A stretch of 64,000 nucleotides of DNA, from positions 1 through 64,000 of the forward strand of contig JASBUR010000008.1 in NCBI GenBank assembly GCA_030147805.1, given 5' to 3'. Below the pieces are notes generated by a model. That model saw nothing but the letters and a program-made list of their open reading frames with translations, searched no databases and had not been told where the DNA came from. Made by a program: the position numbers and the translations under genes. This DNA is from Sphingomonadaceae bacterium. Its GTDB lineage: Bacteria; Pseudomonadota; Alphaproteobacteria; Sphingomonadales; Sphingomonadaceae. Numbering within the stretch: the first letter of the stretch is position 1; every line of letters starts with the position of its first letter. Shown here piece after piece: positions 27,693-35,646 of the stretch.

Positions 27693-27863
27693 ATGCAGAG
27701 CCGTGGAAGTATAAGAATCGTCGAAGTGGGCGATGAATTGGGCGTCGCTTTGCCGCCTGACATTCTTGCTCGCCTCGATCCAAAGAATACTGGCGAAGTT
27801 TCGCTGACTGTCACCGATAGCGCGATCGTGCTGAGCCCATCTTCTTCTTCCATAGGCGACTGA
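27693..27863 (+). CDS. Small AbrB/MazE-like protein, orphan or remnant
   Basis: 56-aa ORF. After MQSRGS it reads IRIVEVGDELGVALPPDILA, then RLDPKNTGEVSLTVTDSAIVLSP: the beta-hairpin/DNA-binding pattern of MazE/AbrB-type antitoxins (VxxxGxxLxVxLPxxxLxxL). The usual C-terminal toxin-binding tail is missing and no toxin gene follows; rnr begins 74 nt later. The local composition is AT-richer than topA or rnr. No convincing ribosome site before ATG 27693. Either a solitary regulator or the remnant of a toxin-antitoxin module. Confidence 0.6.
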   Translation: MQSRGSIRIVEVGDELGVALPPDILARLDPKNTGEVSLTVTDSAIVLSPSSSSIGD

Positions 27864-27937
27864 AGCGTCGACCTTCTGATGCAACGTCGCGCGATGACGC
27901 GGGTTGTGTCGACATCGCCAATCGCCGAAACGAGATC

Positions 27938-30175
27938 ATGGCCCGTCGCCCCATCCCCGGTCTGCCGACCCGCGAGCAGATCCTCAAGTTCATCGAGGAA
28001 AGCCCGACGCCCGTCGGCAAGCGCGAGATCGCGCGTGCCTTCGGGCTGCATGCGCAGGACAAGATCGCGCTGAAGGCGCTGCTCCAGCAGATGGCGGGCG
28101 ACGGCGAGCTCGAGGCCGGCGCGGGCAAGAATTTCCACAAGGGCGGCGGGCTGCCCAAGGTCACCGTGCTGCGCATCGTCGAGGTCGACGAGGGACCGGT
28201 CGCGGTGCCCGACGCCTGGGACAAGGGCAGCATCCCGCCGCGCGTGCGCATCGTCGAGCGCGGCAAACGCGGCGCGCTCGGCATCGGCGATCGGGTGCTG
28301 GCGCGCATCGAGGAAGCGGGCGGCGGCTACCGCGCGCATCCGATGAAGAAGCTTTCGCGCAGCTCCGAGTTCGTGCTCGGCATCCTGCGCGAGGACCGGC
28401 GCGAGGAGCGCAAGGGCGGCGAGTCGCGGATGTGGCGGCTGGTGCCGGTCGACAAGCGCGCGCGGCTCGAGATCAACGTCTCCGATCCGGGCGACGCCGC
28501 GGCGGGCGACCTCGTGCTCGTCGAGCCGACGGGGCGGCCGCCGCGGCAGACGGCGCGCGTCGTCGAGGTGCTGGGCGACCCGTTCGCGCCGCGCAGCTTC
28601 TCGCTGATCGCCATCCACGCCAAGGGTATTCCGCACCGCTTTCCCGACGAGGCGATCGCCGAGGCCGAGCGCGCGGCGCATCTGGCGCTCGGCGAGCGCG
28701 AGGACCTGCGCCACCTGCAGATCCTGACGATCGACCCCGCCGACGCGCGCGACCATGACGATGCGGTGTGGGCGGCGGCCGACGACGATCCGGCGAACGG
28801 CGGCGGCTGGAAGGCGGTCGTCGCGATCGCCGACGTGTCGTGGTTCGTGCGGCCGGGCAGCGCGCTCGACCGCGAGGCGTTCAAGCGCGGCAATTCGGTC
28901 TATTTCCCCGATCGCGTCGTGCCGATGCTGCCCGAGGCGCTTTCCGCCGACGCCTGCTCGCTCGTCGCGAACCAGGACCGCGGCGTGCTCGCCTGCCATC
29001 TGCAGATCGCCCCCGACGGCAAGCTGCTCAAGTGGCGCTTCAGCCGCGCGGTGATCCGCTGCGTCGACAACATCGCCTATGAGGAGGCGCAGGCGGCGAT
29101 CGACGGCACGCTCGACAGTCCGCACACCGAGACGATCCTCAGGCCGCTGTGGGGGGCGTGGCAGGCGCTCGCCAAGGCGCGCGCCAAGCGCGAGCCGCTC
29201 GAGCTCGACCTGCCCGAACGCCGCGTCGAGCTCGACGAGCAGGGGCGCATCCGCAGCGTCGCGGTGCGCGAGCGGCTCGATGCGCACCGGCTGATCGAGG
29301 AATATATGATCTCGGCCAACGTCGCGGCGGCAAAGGCGCTCGAGGCGAAGCGCGCGCCGTGCATGTACCGCGCGCACGAGCCGCCGAGCCGCGAGAAGCT
29401 GACCGCGCTCAAGGAGTATCTCGACACCTTCGAGATCAGCTTCGCGCTCGGCCAGGTGATCAAGCCGGCGACCTTCAACCGGCTGCTCGAGCAGGTCGGC
29501 GACCGGCCCGAGAAGGAGCAGATTTCCGAGCAGGTGCTGCGATCGCAGACCCAGGCCTATTACACCCCCGAGCATCTGGGCCACTTCGGCCTGTCGCTCG
29601 GCAGCTATGCGCATTTCACCTCGCCGATCCGCCGCTATTCGGACCTCGTCGTCCACCGCGCGCTGGTGCGCGCCTACAAGCTCGGCGAGGGCGGCCTCAG
29701 CGAGGACGAGGCGGCGAGGATGGCCGACACCGGCGAGCATATCTCGCTGACCGAGCGCCGCGCGATGGAGGCCGAGCGCGACACCATCGACCGCTATGTC
29801 GCCGCCTTCCTGTCGGAGCGCGTCGGCGAGGTGATGAAGACGCGCATCACCGGCGTCGCGGGCTTCGGCTTCTTCGCGACGGTGCTCGGCATCGGCGGCG
29901 ACGGGCTGGTGCCGGTCTCGACGCTCGGCAGCGAATATTTCGTCTACGACAAGGCGCTGCAGATGCTCGAGGGCAGCGAGACCGGCACCGCGTTCACGCC
30001 GGGCATGCGGCTCGACCTGCGGCTCGTCGAGGCCAATCCGATCACCGGCGGGCTGCGCTTTGAACTTCCCGACGCCGAACCTTCCGAGCCGCGCGGTGCG
30101 CGACCGCGTCGCGACCGGCAGCGGCCGATGCGCTCAGGCCAGCGCCATCCGGGTGCCAAGCGTCGCCAGCGCTAG
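27938..30175 (+). CDS. rnr: Ribonuclease R
   Basis: 745-aa 3'-5' exoribonuclease (RNB family). Order: N-terminal winged-helix (PTREQILKFIEESPTPVGKR), cold-shock domains, RNB catalytic core (TIDPADARDHDDAVWAA with the metal-binding Asp cluster, RGNSVYFPD-like KRGNSVYFPDRVVPMLPEAL, AHFTSPIRRYSDLVVHR), an S1 domain (about 645-720) and a short basic tail. It degrades structured RNA. ATG 27938 begins the winged-helix directly. Its last 42 nt overlap a minus-strand ORF. Confidence 0.95.
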   Translation: MARRPIPGLPTREQILKFIEESPTPVGKREIARAFGLHAQDKIALKALLQQMAGDGELEAGAGKNFHKGGGLPKVTVLRIVEVDEGPVAVPDAWDKGSIPPRVRIVERGKRGALGIGDRVLARIEEAGGGYRAHPMKKLSRSSEFVLGILREDRREERKGGESRMWRLVPVDKRARLEINVSDPGDAAAGDLVLVEPTGRPPRQTARVVEVLGDPFAPRSFSLIAIHAKGIPHRFPDEAIAEAERAAHLALGEREDLRHLQILTIDPADARDHDDAVWAAADDDPANGGGWKAVVAIADVSWFVRPGSALDREAFKRGNSVYFPDRVVPMLPEALSADACSLVANQDRGVLACHLQIAPDGKLLKWRFSRAVIRCVDNIAYEEAQAAIDGTLDSPHTETILRPLWGAWQALAKARAKREPLELDLPERRVELDEQGRIRSVAVRERLDAHRLIEEYMISANVAAAKALEAKRAPCMYRAHEPPSREKLTALKEYLDTFEISFALGQVIKPATFNRLLEQVGDRPEKEQISEQVLRSQTQAYYTPEHLGHFGLSLGSYAHFTSPIRRYSDLVVHRALVRAYKLGEGGLSEDEAARMADTGEHISLTERRAMEAERDTIDRYVAAFLSERVGEVMKTRITGVAGFGFFATVLGIGGDGLVPVSTLGSEYFVYDKALQMLEGSETGTAFTPGMRLDLRLVEANPITGGLRFELPDAEPSEPRGARPRRDRQRPMRSGQRHPGAKRRQR

Positions 30176-30457
30176 TTCGATGAATCGCGGCTGATCGTCG
30201 GCGACCACCTCGACCGCGTCCTGCATGCGGTCGAGATAGGCCTGGATCGGCGCTTCGTCGCCGCGCGCCAGCAGCTCGCTTTCAAGCGCATGCGCGAGGC
30301 CCGCGACGGCGCGCAGCTCGGCGACCTGCGACAGGCCGCGGATCGTCCGTAGCTCGCGCATCAGGTGGCGCGGCGCCACCTGCCGACGTTCGCGACTGAG
30401 CCAGTCGATTCGCGCCGCGATATCGCACGCGGCGGCGTTGCGCTCCTGATAAGCCAT
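30134..30457 (-). CDS. Small alpha-helical protein, possibly HPt-like
   Basis: 107 aa, predicted all helical: AYQERNAAACDIAARIDWLS, LMRELRTIRGLSQVAELRAV, then GLAHALESELLARG and QAYLDRMQDAVEVVADD. I do not recognise a family with certainty. The helix with His 56 in an AHALES setting resembles histidine phosphotransfer domains, but the usual Lys three residues after His is Glu here. A single-domain DivK gene is 400 nt away. Its 3' end overlaps rnr antisense by 42 nt. A start codon at 30457 follows GGGAGTGGC. Confidence 0.65.
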   Translation of the reverse strand: MAYQERNAAACDIAARIDWLSRERRQVAPRHLMRELRTIRGLSQVAELRAVAGLAHALESELLARGDEAPIQAYLDRMQDAVEVVADDQPRFIELALATLGTRMALA

Positions 30458-30527
30458 GCCACTCCCCTCGCCTCGTTCGAGACCAGCCTAGCGCATGCAC
30501 ATTGCCGTCAGGTTAAGCGCTTCGGTC

Positions 30528-30556
30528 TTGACTTCGAAGGGCGCGTGCGCCAGATA
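30528..30556 (+). promoter_or_regulatory. Sigma-70-type promoter candidate for rpmG
   Basis: TTGACT (30528-30533), 17-nt spacer, CAGATA (30551-30556). The -35 is strong, the -10 weak. It is the only convincing candidate upstream of rpmG. Confidence 0.45.
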
Positions 30557-30568
30557 GCGCGCCGAACT

Positions 30569-30596
30569 GCGGCGGGCTTCGCCGCTTTTATTTTTT
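30569..30596 (+). terminator. Hairpin plus T-tract in the rpmG leader
   Basis: GCGGCG-GGCTT-CGCCGC followed by TTTTATTTTTT: an intrinsic-terminator shape lying only 21 nt before rpmG. Either it ends transcripts arriving from rnr, or, being between the promoter candidate and the gene, it works as an attenuator. Confidence 0.55.
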
Positions 30597-30617
30597 GCAG
30601 AACCAAAGGGCGCCGAG

Positions 30618-30785
30618 ATGGCCAAGCCGACAACCGTCAAGATCAAGCTCGTCAGCAGCGCCGACACCGGCTTCTTCTACGTGACCAAGAAGAACCCGCG
30701 CACGCAGACCGAGAAGATGTCGTTCCGCAAATACGACCCGGTCGTGCGCAAGCACGTCGAGTTCAAGGAAGCGAAGATCAAGTAG
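30618..30785 (+). CDS. rpmG: 50S ribosomal protein L33
   Basis: 55-aa ribosomal protein of the large subunit: [20 protein letters not shown], then [20 protein letters not shown]. No zinc cysteines, so a Cys-free (C-minus) L33. CGCCGAG precedes ATG 30618. Monocistronic: a hairpin lies on each side. Confidence 0.95.
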   Translation: MAKPTTVKIKLVSSADTGFFYVTKKNPRTQTEKMSFRKYDPVVRKHVEFKEAKIK

Positions 30786-30810
30786 CTTCGAGATCTCGTC
30801 GAGGTTCGTG

Positions 30811-30836
30811 ACGGCCGCCTTCGGGCGGCCGTTCGC
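30811..30836. terminator. Bidirectional terminator between rpmG and divK
   Basis: Perfect 9-bp stem ACGGCCGCC/GGCGGCCGT closed by a stable TTCG loop, between convergent genes. T-tract is short (TTCGCGTTT), so efficiency is uncertain. Confidence 0.7.
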
Positions 30837-30853
30837 GTTTCAGCCTGGAGCGA

Positions 30854-31216
30854 TCAGGCGAACTGGCGCACGGTCTCGATGAAGCGCACGACCGAAATCG
30901 GCTTGGCGATATAGGCGTCGCAGCCGCCCTGGCGGATCCGCTCCTCGTCGCCCTTCAGCGCGAAGGCGGTGACGGCGATCACCGGTATGCGGCTCAGATC
31001 GGGATCGTTCTTGAGCTGCCGGGTGATGTCGAGCCCCGATACCTCGGGAAGCTGGATGTCCATCAGCACGAGGTCGGGACGCCGTTCGCGGGCCAGCTCG
31101 ATGACGCCGCGTCCGTCGCGCGTCGGGATCGTCGCATAGCCATGCGCCTCGAGCAGGTCGCAAAACAGCTTCATGTTGAGGTCGTTGTCTTCGACGACGA
31201 GCACCGTCTTCGTCAT
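30854..31216 (-). CDS. divK: Single-domain response regulator DivK
   Basis: 120-aa stand-alone receiver domain. [20 protein letters not shown] holds the acidic pocket; phosphorylated Asp 53 is in [13 protein letters not shown]; the conserved Lys is in YIAKPISV. In alphaproteobacteria DivK acts in the PleC/DivJ-CckA-CtrA cell-cycle pathway. The nearby divergent DUF3572 gene is the usual neighbour and supports the identity. Confidence 0.9.
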   Translation of the reverse strand: MTKTVLVVEDNDLNMKLFCDLLEAHGYATIPTRDGRGVIELARERRPDLVLMDIQLPEVSGLDITRQLKNDPDLSRIPVIAVTAFALKGDEERIRQGGCDAYIAKPISVVRFIETVRQFA

Positions 31217-31330
31217 GATCGCGCAACATCCTCTGCTCTACTCAACAAGAGGACGGCCACCGGCGCGGGGCTGGCGGCGATCCTCGGGGCACAGTAGACC
31301 GCTATTCGGCATGACAGGCTACGGAAAAAA

Positions 31331-31594
31331 ATGAAAAGTGCACGGCTCGATGCCGAGACGCTGGCGCTGCGCGCGCTCGCCTATGTCGTCGGCGACCCGG
31401 CGCTCGGTCCGCGGCTGCTCGACCTCACCGGGCTGGACGTCGCCACGCTTCGCACGCGCGCCGCCGACCCGGTGCTGCTCGGCGCGACGCTCGCCTTTCT
31501 CGAGGGACATGAGGCCAGCCTACTTGCGGCGGCCGAAGCGCTCGACGTGGCGCCACGGGCGCTGGTCGCAGCGCGCGAAGCGCTCGGCGCCTAG
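31331..31594 (+). CDS. DUF3572 family protein
   Basis: 87-aa helical protein: LDAETLALRALAYVVGDPAL, GPRLLDLTGLDVATLRTRA, DPVLLGATLAFLEGHEASLL. This matches the DUF3572 family found beside divK in alphaproteobacteria; function unknown. ATG 31331 follows the weak site GGAAAAAA. The HAD gene starts 3 nt after its stop, so they are co-transcribed. Confidence 0.85.
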   Translation: MKSARLDAETLALRALAYVVGDPALGPRLLDLTGLDVATLRTRAADPVLLGATLAFLEGHEASLLAAAEALDVAPRALVAAREALGA

Positions 31595-31597
31595 GGC

Positions 31598-32212
31598 ATG
31601 CCCCGCCCGCTGGTCATCTGCGATTGCGACGAGGTGCTGCTGCATTTCGCCGAGCCGTTCCGCGACTATCTGGGCAGCGTCCACGACATGGAGCTCAACT
31701 TCGGGAGCTTTTCGCTCGCCGGCTCGATCCGTCGTCGCGCCTGCGGCAGCGGCATCACCCAGGCCGATGTCGAGCCGCTGCTCGACGGCTTCTTCGAGGA
31801 CTGGATCGACCGGCAATTTCCGGCGACGGGCGCGGTCGAAGCGCTCGCCGAACTGAGCCGCGGCGCCGACATCGTCATCCTCACCAACGTCAAGGACATG
31901 GTGCGCACGCGGCGCGGCGCCGAGCTGACACGGCACGGCATGCCCTATGAGGTGATGTGCAACCGCGGCCCCAAGGGTCCGCCGGTAGCGGCGCTGGTCG
32001 CGGAGCGGCAACCGTCGGCCGCAATCTTCATCGACGACCTGCCGCCGCACCACGGGTCGGTGGCCACGCACGCGCCCGACGTCCATCGGCTGCACATGGT
32101 GGCAGATCCGGAACTTCGCGCGCTGATTCCGCCGGCGCCCGACGCGAATACCCGTATCGACGACTGGGCGAGCGCGTTACCGTATATCCGCGGGGTGCTG
32201 GGGCTGGTCTAA
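31598..32212 (+). CDS. HAD-family hydrolase
   Basis: 204-aa haloacid-dehalogenase-like protein. Motif I is ICDCDEVLLHF (nucleophile Asp 8 and acid/base Asp 10), motif II IVILTN, motif III lysine in RGPKGPP, motif IV AIFIDDLPPH. Probably a small-molecule phosphatase; substrate unknown. Starts 3 nt after DUF3572. Confidence 0.85.
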   Translation: MPRPLVICDCDEVLLHFAEPFRDYLGSVHDMELNFGSFSLAGSIRRRACGSGITQADVEPLLDGFFEDWIDRQFPATGAVEALAELSRGADIVILTNVKDMVRTRRGAELTRHGMPYEVMCNRGPKGPPVAALVAERQPSAAIFIDDLPPHHGSVATHAPDVHRLHMVADPELRALIPPAPDANTRIDDWASALPYIRGVLGLV

Positions 32213-32289
32213 GCTCGCCACTGCCGCCGGGTGCGACTTGCACTTTGAGCCCGCAGATGCTTTGACAGGCGATGAATTCGGAGCGAACC

Positions 32290-32757
32290 ATGACCATCGA
32301 AGAGCGTCTGCGCAGTGCCGGCATCGACCTGCCCCAGGCGGCGGCACCCGCAGCGAACTATGTGCCGTTCGTGCTCGAAAACGGCCTGCTCCACATTGCC
32401 GGACAGATCCCGTTCCAGCGCGATGGTAGCCTGCTGAAGGGCCGGCTCGGCGAGGATTATTCGCTCGAGCAGGGACAGGCGGCAGCGCGGCTGTGCGCCA
32501 TCAACCTGCTGGCGCAGATGAAGGCCGCGCTCGGCACGCTCGACCGGGTGACGCGCATCGTCAAGCTCGGTGTGTTCGTCTCCTCGACCCCGGCCTTCAC
32601 CGATCAGCCGAAGGTGGCAAACGGCGCCTCCGATCTCATGGTCGAGGTGTTCGGCGACCTCGGCCGGCACGCCCGCTCCGCGGTGGGCGTGACGGTATTG
32701 CCGCTCGGTGTTCCGGTCGAGGTCGACGCGATCGTGGCCTACGCGTCGGGCTCCTGA
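32290..32757 (+). CDS. RidA/YjgF family enamine/imine deaminase
   Basis: 155-aa protein of the longer RidA subgroup (about 150 aa rather than 128). Contains ERLRSAGIDLPQAAAPAANY, VPFVLENGLLHIAGQIPF, and SAVGVTVLPLGVPVEVDAIV. RidA proteins hydrolyse reactive enamines/imines from PLP enzymes; in this subgroup the activity is less certain. The ATG at 32290 is preferred over the one at 32272. Confidence 0.87.
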   Translation: MTIEERLRSAGIDLPQAAAPAANYVPFVLENGLLHIAGQIPFQRDGSLLKGRLGEDYSLEQGQAAARLCAINLLAQMKAALGTLDRVTRIVKLGVFVSSTPAFTDQPKVANGASDLMVEVFGDLGRHARSAVGVTVLPLGVPVEVDAIVAYASGS

Positions 32758-32761
32758 CCCG

Positions 32762-33538
32762 ATGTTCTGGCCGAAGCTCGACATAGAGAAATCGGCGCTG
32801 AGTTTTCTGGCGCGGCAGCCCTATGCGCACCGGGGGCTGCACGATGCCGCGCGCGGCATCCCGGAGAATACGCTCGCCGCCTTCGACCGGGCCATCGAGC
32901 GCGGCTACGGCATCGAGCTCGACGTCCGTATGACGCGCGACGGCGACGTGATCGTCTTCCACGATCCCAACCTCGACCGCACGACCGATTCGCAGGGGCA
33001 GATCGCGCTGATGAGCTGGCAGCAGCTCAAGGGGGTGAAGCTCAAGGGGTGCGACGAGACGCTCAAGACGCTGCACGACGTGTTCATGCACGTCCGCGGA
33101 CGCGTGCCGATCCTGATCGAAGTCAAGGCGACCGAGAACAAGTACCTGCCCGCCTGCTTCGCCGTGCGCCGGGCGCTCGAAGGCTATCGCGGCGCGACGG
33201 CGGTGATGTCCTTTCACCCGGGCGTCGCCGCCTGGTTCGCCGAGCATGCGCCCAAGGTGGTGCGCGGGCTGGTCATGACCGAGAAGGACGGACGCGCCTT
33301 TTCCAGGTGGAATATCCGCAAGCGCCTGCGGCGCCAGCTGCTGGTGATGAAGGCCAAGCCGCACTTCATCGCCTATGACGTCCGCCGCCTGCCCTCGACG
33401 TTCATCGCGGCAGCGCGCGAGCGCGGCTACACGATCCTGACCTGGACGGTGCGTGGCGACGCGGCGCATGCCGTCGCGGCGAAATGCGCCGACCAGGTGA
33501 TCTTCGAAGGCGACCTTCCCGCCGGTCTGCCGGCCTGA
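32762..33538 (+). CDS. Glycerophosphodiester phosphodiesterase family protein
   Basis: 258-aa TIM-barrel enzyme. The catalytic set is YAHRGLHDAARGIPENTLAAF (HRG, EN), IELDVRMTRDGDVIVFHDPNLDRTT (ExD, H), and IEVK further on. It hydrolyses glycerophosphodiesters to glycerol-3-phosphate; no signal peptide, so cytoplasmic. It starts 4 nt after the RidA stop, and the GNAT gene follows closely: one operon. Confidence 0.9.
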   Translation: MFWPKLDIEKSALSFLARQPYAHRGLHDAARGIPENTLAAFDRAIERGYGIELDVRMTRDGDVIVFHDPNLDRTTDSQGQIALMSWQQLKGVKLKGCDETLKTLHDVFMHVRGRVPILIEVKATENKYLPACFAVRRALEGYRGATAVMSFHPGVAAWFAEHAPKVVRGLVMTEKDGRAFSRWNIRKRLRRQLLVMKAKPHFIAYDVRRLPSTFIAAARERGYTILTWTVRGDAAHAVAAKCADQVIFEGDLPAGLPA

Positions 33539-33549
33539 GCGCGGCATCG

Positions 33550-34677
33550 ATGGCCAACGCGCGCCTCATCGCGAGCGCGAACGACATCGCCGCCGCCGAC
33601 TGGGACGCCTGCGCCGGCACCGCCAATCCGTTCGTCAGCCACGCGTTCATCAGCGCGCTCGAAGAATCGGGCAGCGCCGGCGCGGCGGCGGGCTGGGGAC
33701 CGGCGCACCTGGTCGTCGACGGTGCCGGCGGCCGCCCCGCCGCGATCCTGCCCGCATGGCTCAAATCGCACAGCCAGGGCGAATATGTCTTCGACCACGG
33801 CTGGGCCGACGCCTTCGAGCGCGCCGGCGGACGCTATTATCCCAAGCTGCAGGTCGCCGTGCCCTTCACGCCCGTCCCCGGGCCGCGGCTGCTGACGCGC
33901 GATCCGGCGCTGCGGCCGGCACTGATCGGCGCGGCCGAGGCTGCGGTCGAACGCTTCGGGCTGTCGTCGGCGCACGCCACCTTCATTGCCGAAGACGAAG
34001 TGGCGGCGTTCGAGGCGGCGGGCTGGCTGATCCGCGTCGGGCAGCAATTTCACTGGACCAACCGGGGCTATGCCGATTTCGACGCCTTCCTCGCCGAACT
34101 GGCGTCGCGCAAGCGCAAGGCGATCCGCCGCGAACGCGCCGCGGCGGTGGAGGGTCTCGAGATCGAGCATGTCGGCGGCGGCGACCTTACGGAAGCGCAT
34201 TGGGACGCCTTCTGGAGCTTCTATCAGGACACCGGCGCGCGCAAATGGGGCCGGCCCTATCTGACGCGCGGCTTCTTCTCGCTGCTGTCGGAGCGGATGG
34301 CCGACAAGGTGCTGCTGATCCTCGCGCGCCGCGACGGGCGCTACATCGCCGGGGCGCTCAACCTGGTCGGCACCGACGCGCTCTATGGCCGCTACTGGGG
34401 CTGCAGCGAGGACCGGCCGTTCCTGCACTTCGAGCTCTGCTATTATCAGGCGATCGACGCGGCGATCGCGCGCGGGCTGCAGCGCGTCGAGGCGGGGGCG
34501 CAGGGCGAGCATAAGCTGGCGCGCGGCTATCTTCCGACCCCGACCTGGTCGGCGCACCATATCGCGCACCCGGGGCTGCGGCAGGCGGTCGCCAATTTCC
34601 TCGATGCCGAACGGCGTGCCGTCGCGCACGAGATCGAGATCTTGTCGGATTATGCGCCGTTCCGGCGCGAAGGTTAG
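33550..34677 (+). CDS. GNAT/FemAB-like acyltransferase (COG3146, DUF482 type)
   Basis: 375-aa protein with a duplicated GNAT-like fold. Diagnostic stretches: NPFVSHAFISALEESGSAGA, ILPAWLKSHSQGEYVFDHGW, LPVTP-like VPFTPVPGPRLL, and LARGYLPTPTWSAHHIAHPG near the C-terminus. Widespread in alphaproteobacteria; probable amino-acyl or N-acyl transferase, substrate unknown. Starts 11 nt after the GDPD stop. Confidence 0.87.
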   Translation: MANARLIASANDIAAADWDACAGTANPFVSHAFISALEESGSAGAAAGWGPAHLVVDGAGGRPAAILPAWLKSHSQGEYVFDHGWADAFERAGGRYYPKLQVAVPFTPVPGPRLLTRDPALRPALIGAAEAAVERFGLSSAHATFIAEDEVAAFEAAGWLIRVGQQFHWTNRGYADFDAFLAELASRKRKAIRRERAAAVEGLEIEHVGGGDLTEAHWDAFWSFYQDTGARKWGRPYLTRGFFSLLSERMADKVLLILARRDGRYIAGALNLVGTDALYGRYWGCSEDRPFLHFELCYYQAIDAAIARGLQRVEAGAQGEHKLARGYLPTPTWSAHHIAHPGLRQAVANFLDAERRAVAHEIEILSDYAPFRREG

Positions 34678-34703
34678 CGCAGATCCGAAACGATCGGCGG
34701 ATT

Positions 34704-34720
34704 TCGCCAATGATTGGCGA
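34704..34720. promoter_or_regulatory. 17-bp palindrome, probable enhancer site for a sigma-54 activator
   Basis: Perfect inverted repeat TCGCCAAT-G-ATTGGCGA, centred 111 bp before the predicted sigma-54 start. Position and symmetry fit an upstream activating sequence for a bacterial enhancer-binding protein; the cognate activator is not proven. Confidence 0.65.
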
Positions 34721-34795
34721 TAATCGCGACGACCAATTTTCGGTGAATCCGTTACAACCTATTGATATCACATATTTTATAGCTCTCTTGGGCAT

Positions 34796-34812
34796 TTGGC
34801 ACGCTGGTTGCT
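34796..34812 (+). promoter_or_regulatory. Sigma-54 promoter of the microprotein/ABC cassette
   Basis: TTGGCACG, 4 nt, TTGCT: exact RpoN consensus with correct spacing, in an AT-rich stretch. Predicted start site near 34823, giving a 39-nt leader to the microprotein ATG. Confidence 0.88.
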
Positions 34813-34861
34813 CTAGGAGCGGCATCGGTGGAATTTCCTACCGACTGCCAAGGAGAGCCCC

Positions 34862-34963
34862 ATGTTCGCTTCGAGTCTCAACCGCCTGATGGTCAGCAGC
34901 TTCGGCGCCATGATCGTCACCGTCATCCTGACCGCCGCCGCCGCCGGCCCGGCCGTCATCTGA
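34862..34963 (+). CDS. 33-aa hydrophobic microprotein
   Basis: Reads MFASSLNRLMVSSFGAMIVT then VILTAAAAGPAVI. A polar N-terminus with one Arg and one hydrophobic span (about 10-33). It has an excellent ribosome site (AAGGAGAG, 4 nt before ATG) and its own sigma-54 promoter, so it is very likely translated although it is shorter than most gene-caller limits. It could be a single-span membrane peptide or a signal-peptide-like export substrate (ending near an Ala-x-Ala region). An ABC transporter gene pair follows. Compare the microprotein at 61695-61787. Confidence 0.75.
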   Translation: MFASSLNRLMVSSFGAMIVTVILTAAAAGPAVI

Positions 34964-35010
34964 CCGTTCGAAGTAGCTTCGCGTATCGATTGAAGTCCGA
35001 GGGGGTGCCG

Positions 35011-35646
35011 GTGCTGGAGCTCGAAGGCGTCACGAGACGCTATGGCCGCAAGGTCGTACTCGACGGCATCTCCGCAATATTCCCGGTAGGGCTGACCTTG
35101 CTGGTCGGCCCGAGTGGTGCGGGAAAATCGACGTTGCTCCGGCTGCTCGCCACGGCTGAAAGGCCGAGCCGCGGCCGGATGAGCTGGGCGGGCGAACCCC
35201 TCCCCGCCGCGCGCAAGGCGCTGCGCCGGGAGCTTGGCTATGCGCCGCAGGCGGTCGACCTGCCCGAAGATCTGACGGCGCGCGAGTTCGCGCTGCACAT
35301 CGCCGCGCTGAAGGGCCTCGAGCTTTCGGCCGCGGATCGCCAGTTTCTGTCAATCACCCAGGCGATCGGCCTTCACGCCGACGTCAACAATCGCATCGCC
35401 ACCTTTTCGGGCGGCATGCGCCGCCGGCTGATCTTCGCGCAGGCGCTGCTCGGCGCGCCGCGGCTGCTCGCCCTCGACGAGCCGACTGCCGAACTCGACG
35501 GCGAGACCGCGCGCCGCGTCGGCGCCCTGATCGTCGACCGCGCGAGGAGCGCCGTCGTGGTCATGACGACCCATCTGTCGGACGAGCTGGCGCCCGAAGC
35601 GGCCGCGGTGCTGCGCGTCGAGGCCGGCCGGGTAGCGGCCGCATGA
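35011..35646 (+). CDS. ABC transporter ATP-binding protein
   Basis: About 211 aa from GTG 35011; GAGGGG 8-10 nt upstream fits this start, GTG 35005 is an alternative and no ATG is available. Walker A GPSGAGKS (33-40), Q-loop in LGYAPQAVDLPEDLTA, signature FSGGMRRRL, Walker B LLALDEPTAELD, switch His in MTTHLSDE. Closest in type to CcmA/NatA-like exporters. The next gene (4-nt overlap) is the presumed membrane partner. Confidence 0.88.
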   Translation: MLELEGVTRRYGRKVVLDGISAIFPVGLTLLVGPSGAGKSTLLRLLATAERPSRGRMSWAGEPLPAARKALRRELGYAPQAVDLPEDLTAREFALHIAALKGLELSAADRQFLSITQAIGLHADVNNRIATFSGGMRRRLIFAQALLGAPRLLALDEPTAELDGETARRVGALIVDRARSAVVVMTTHLSDELAPEAAAVLRVEAGRVAAA

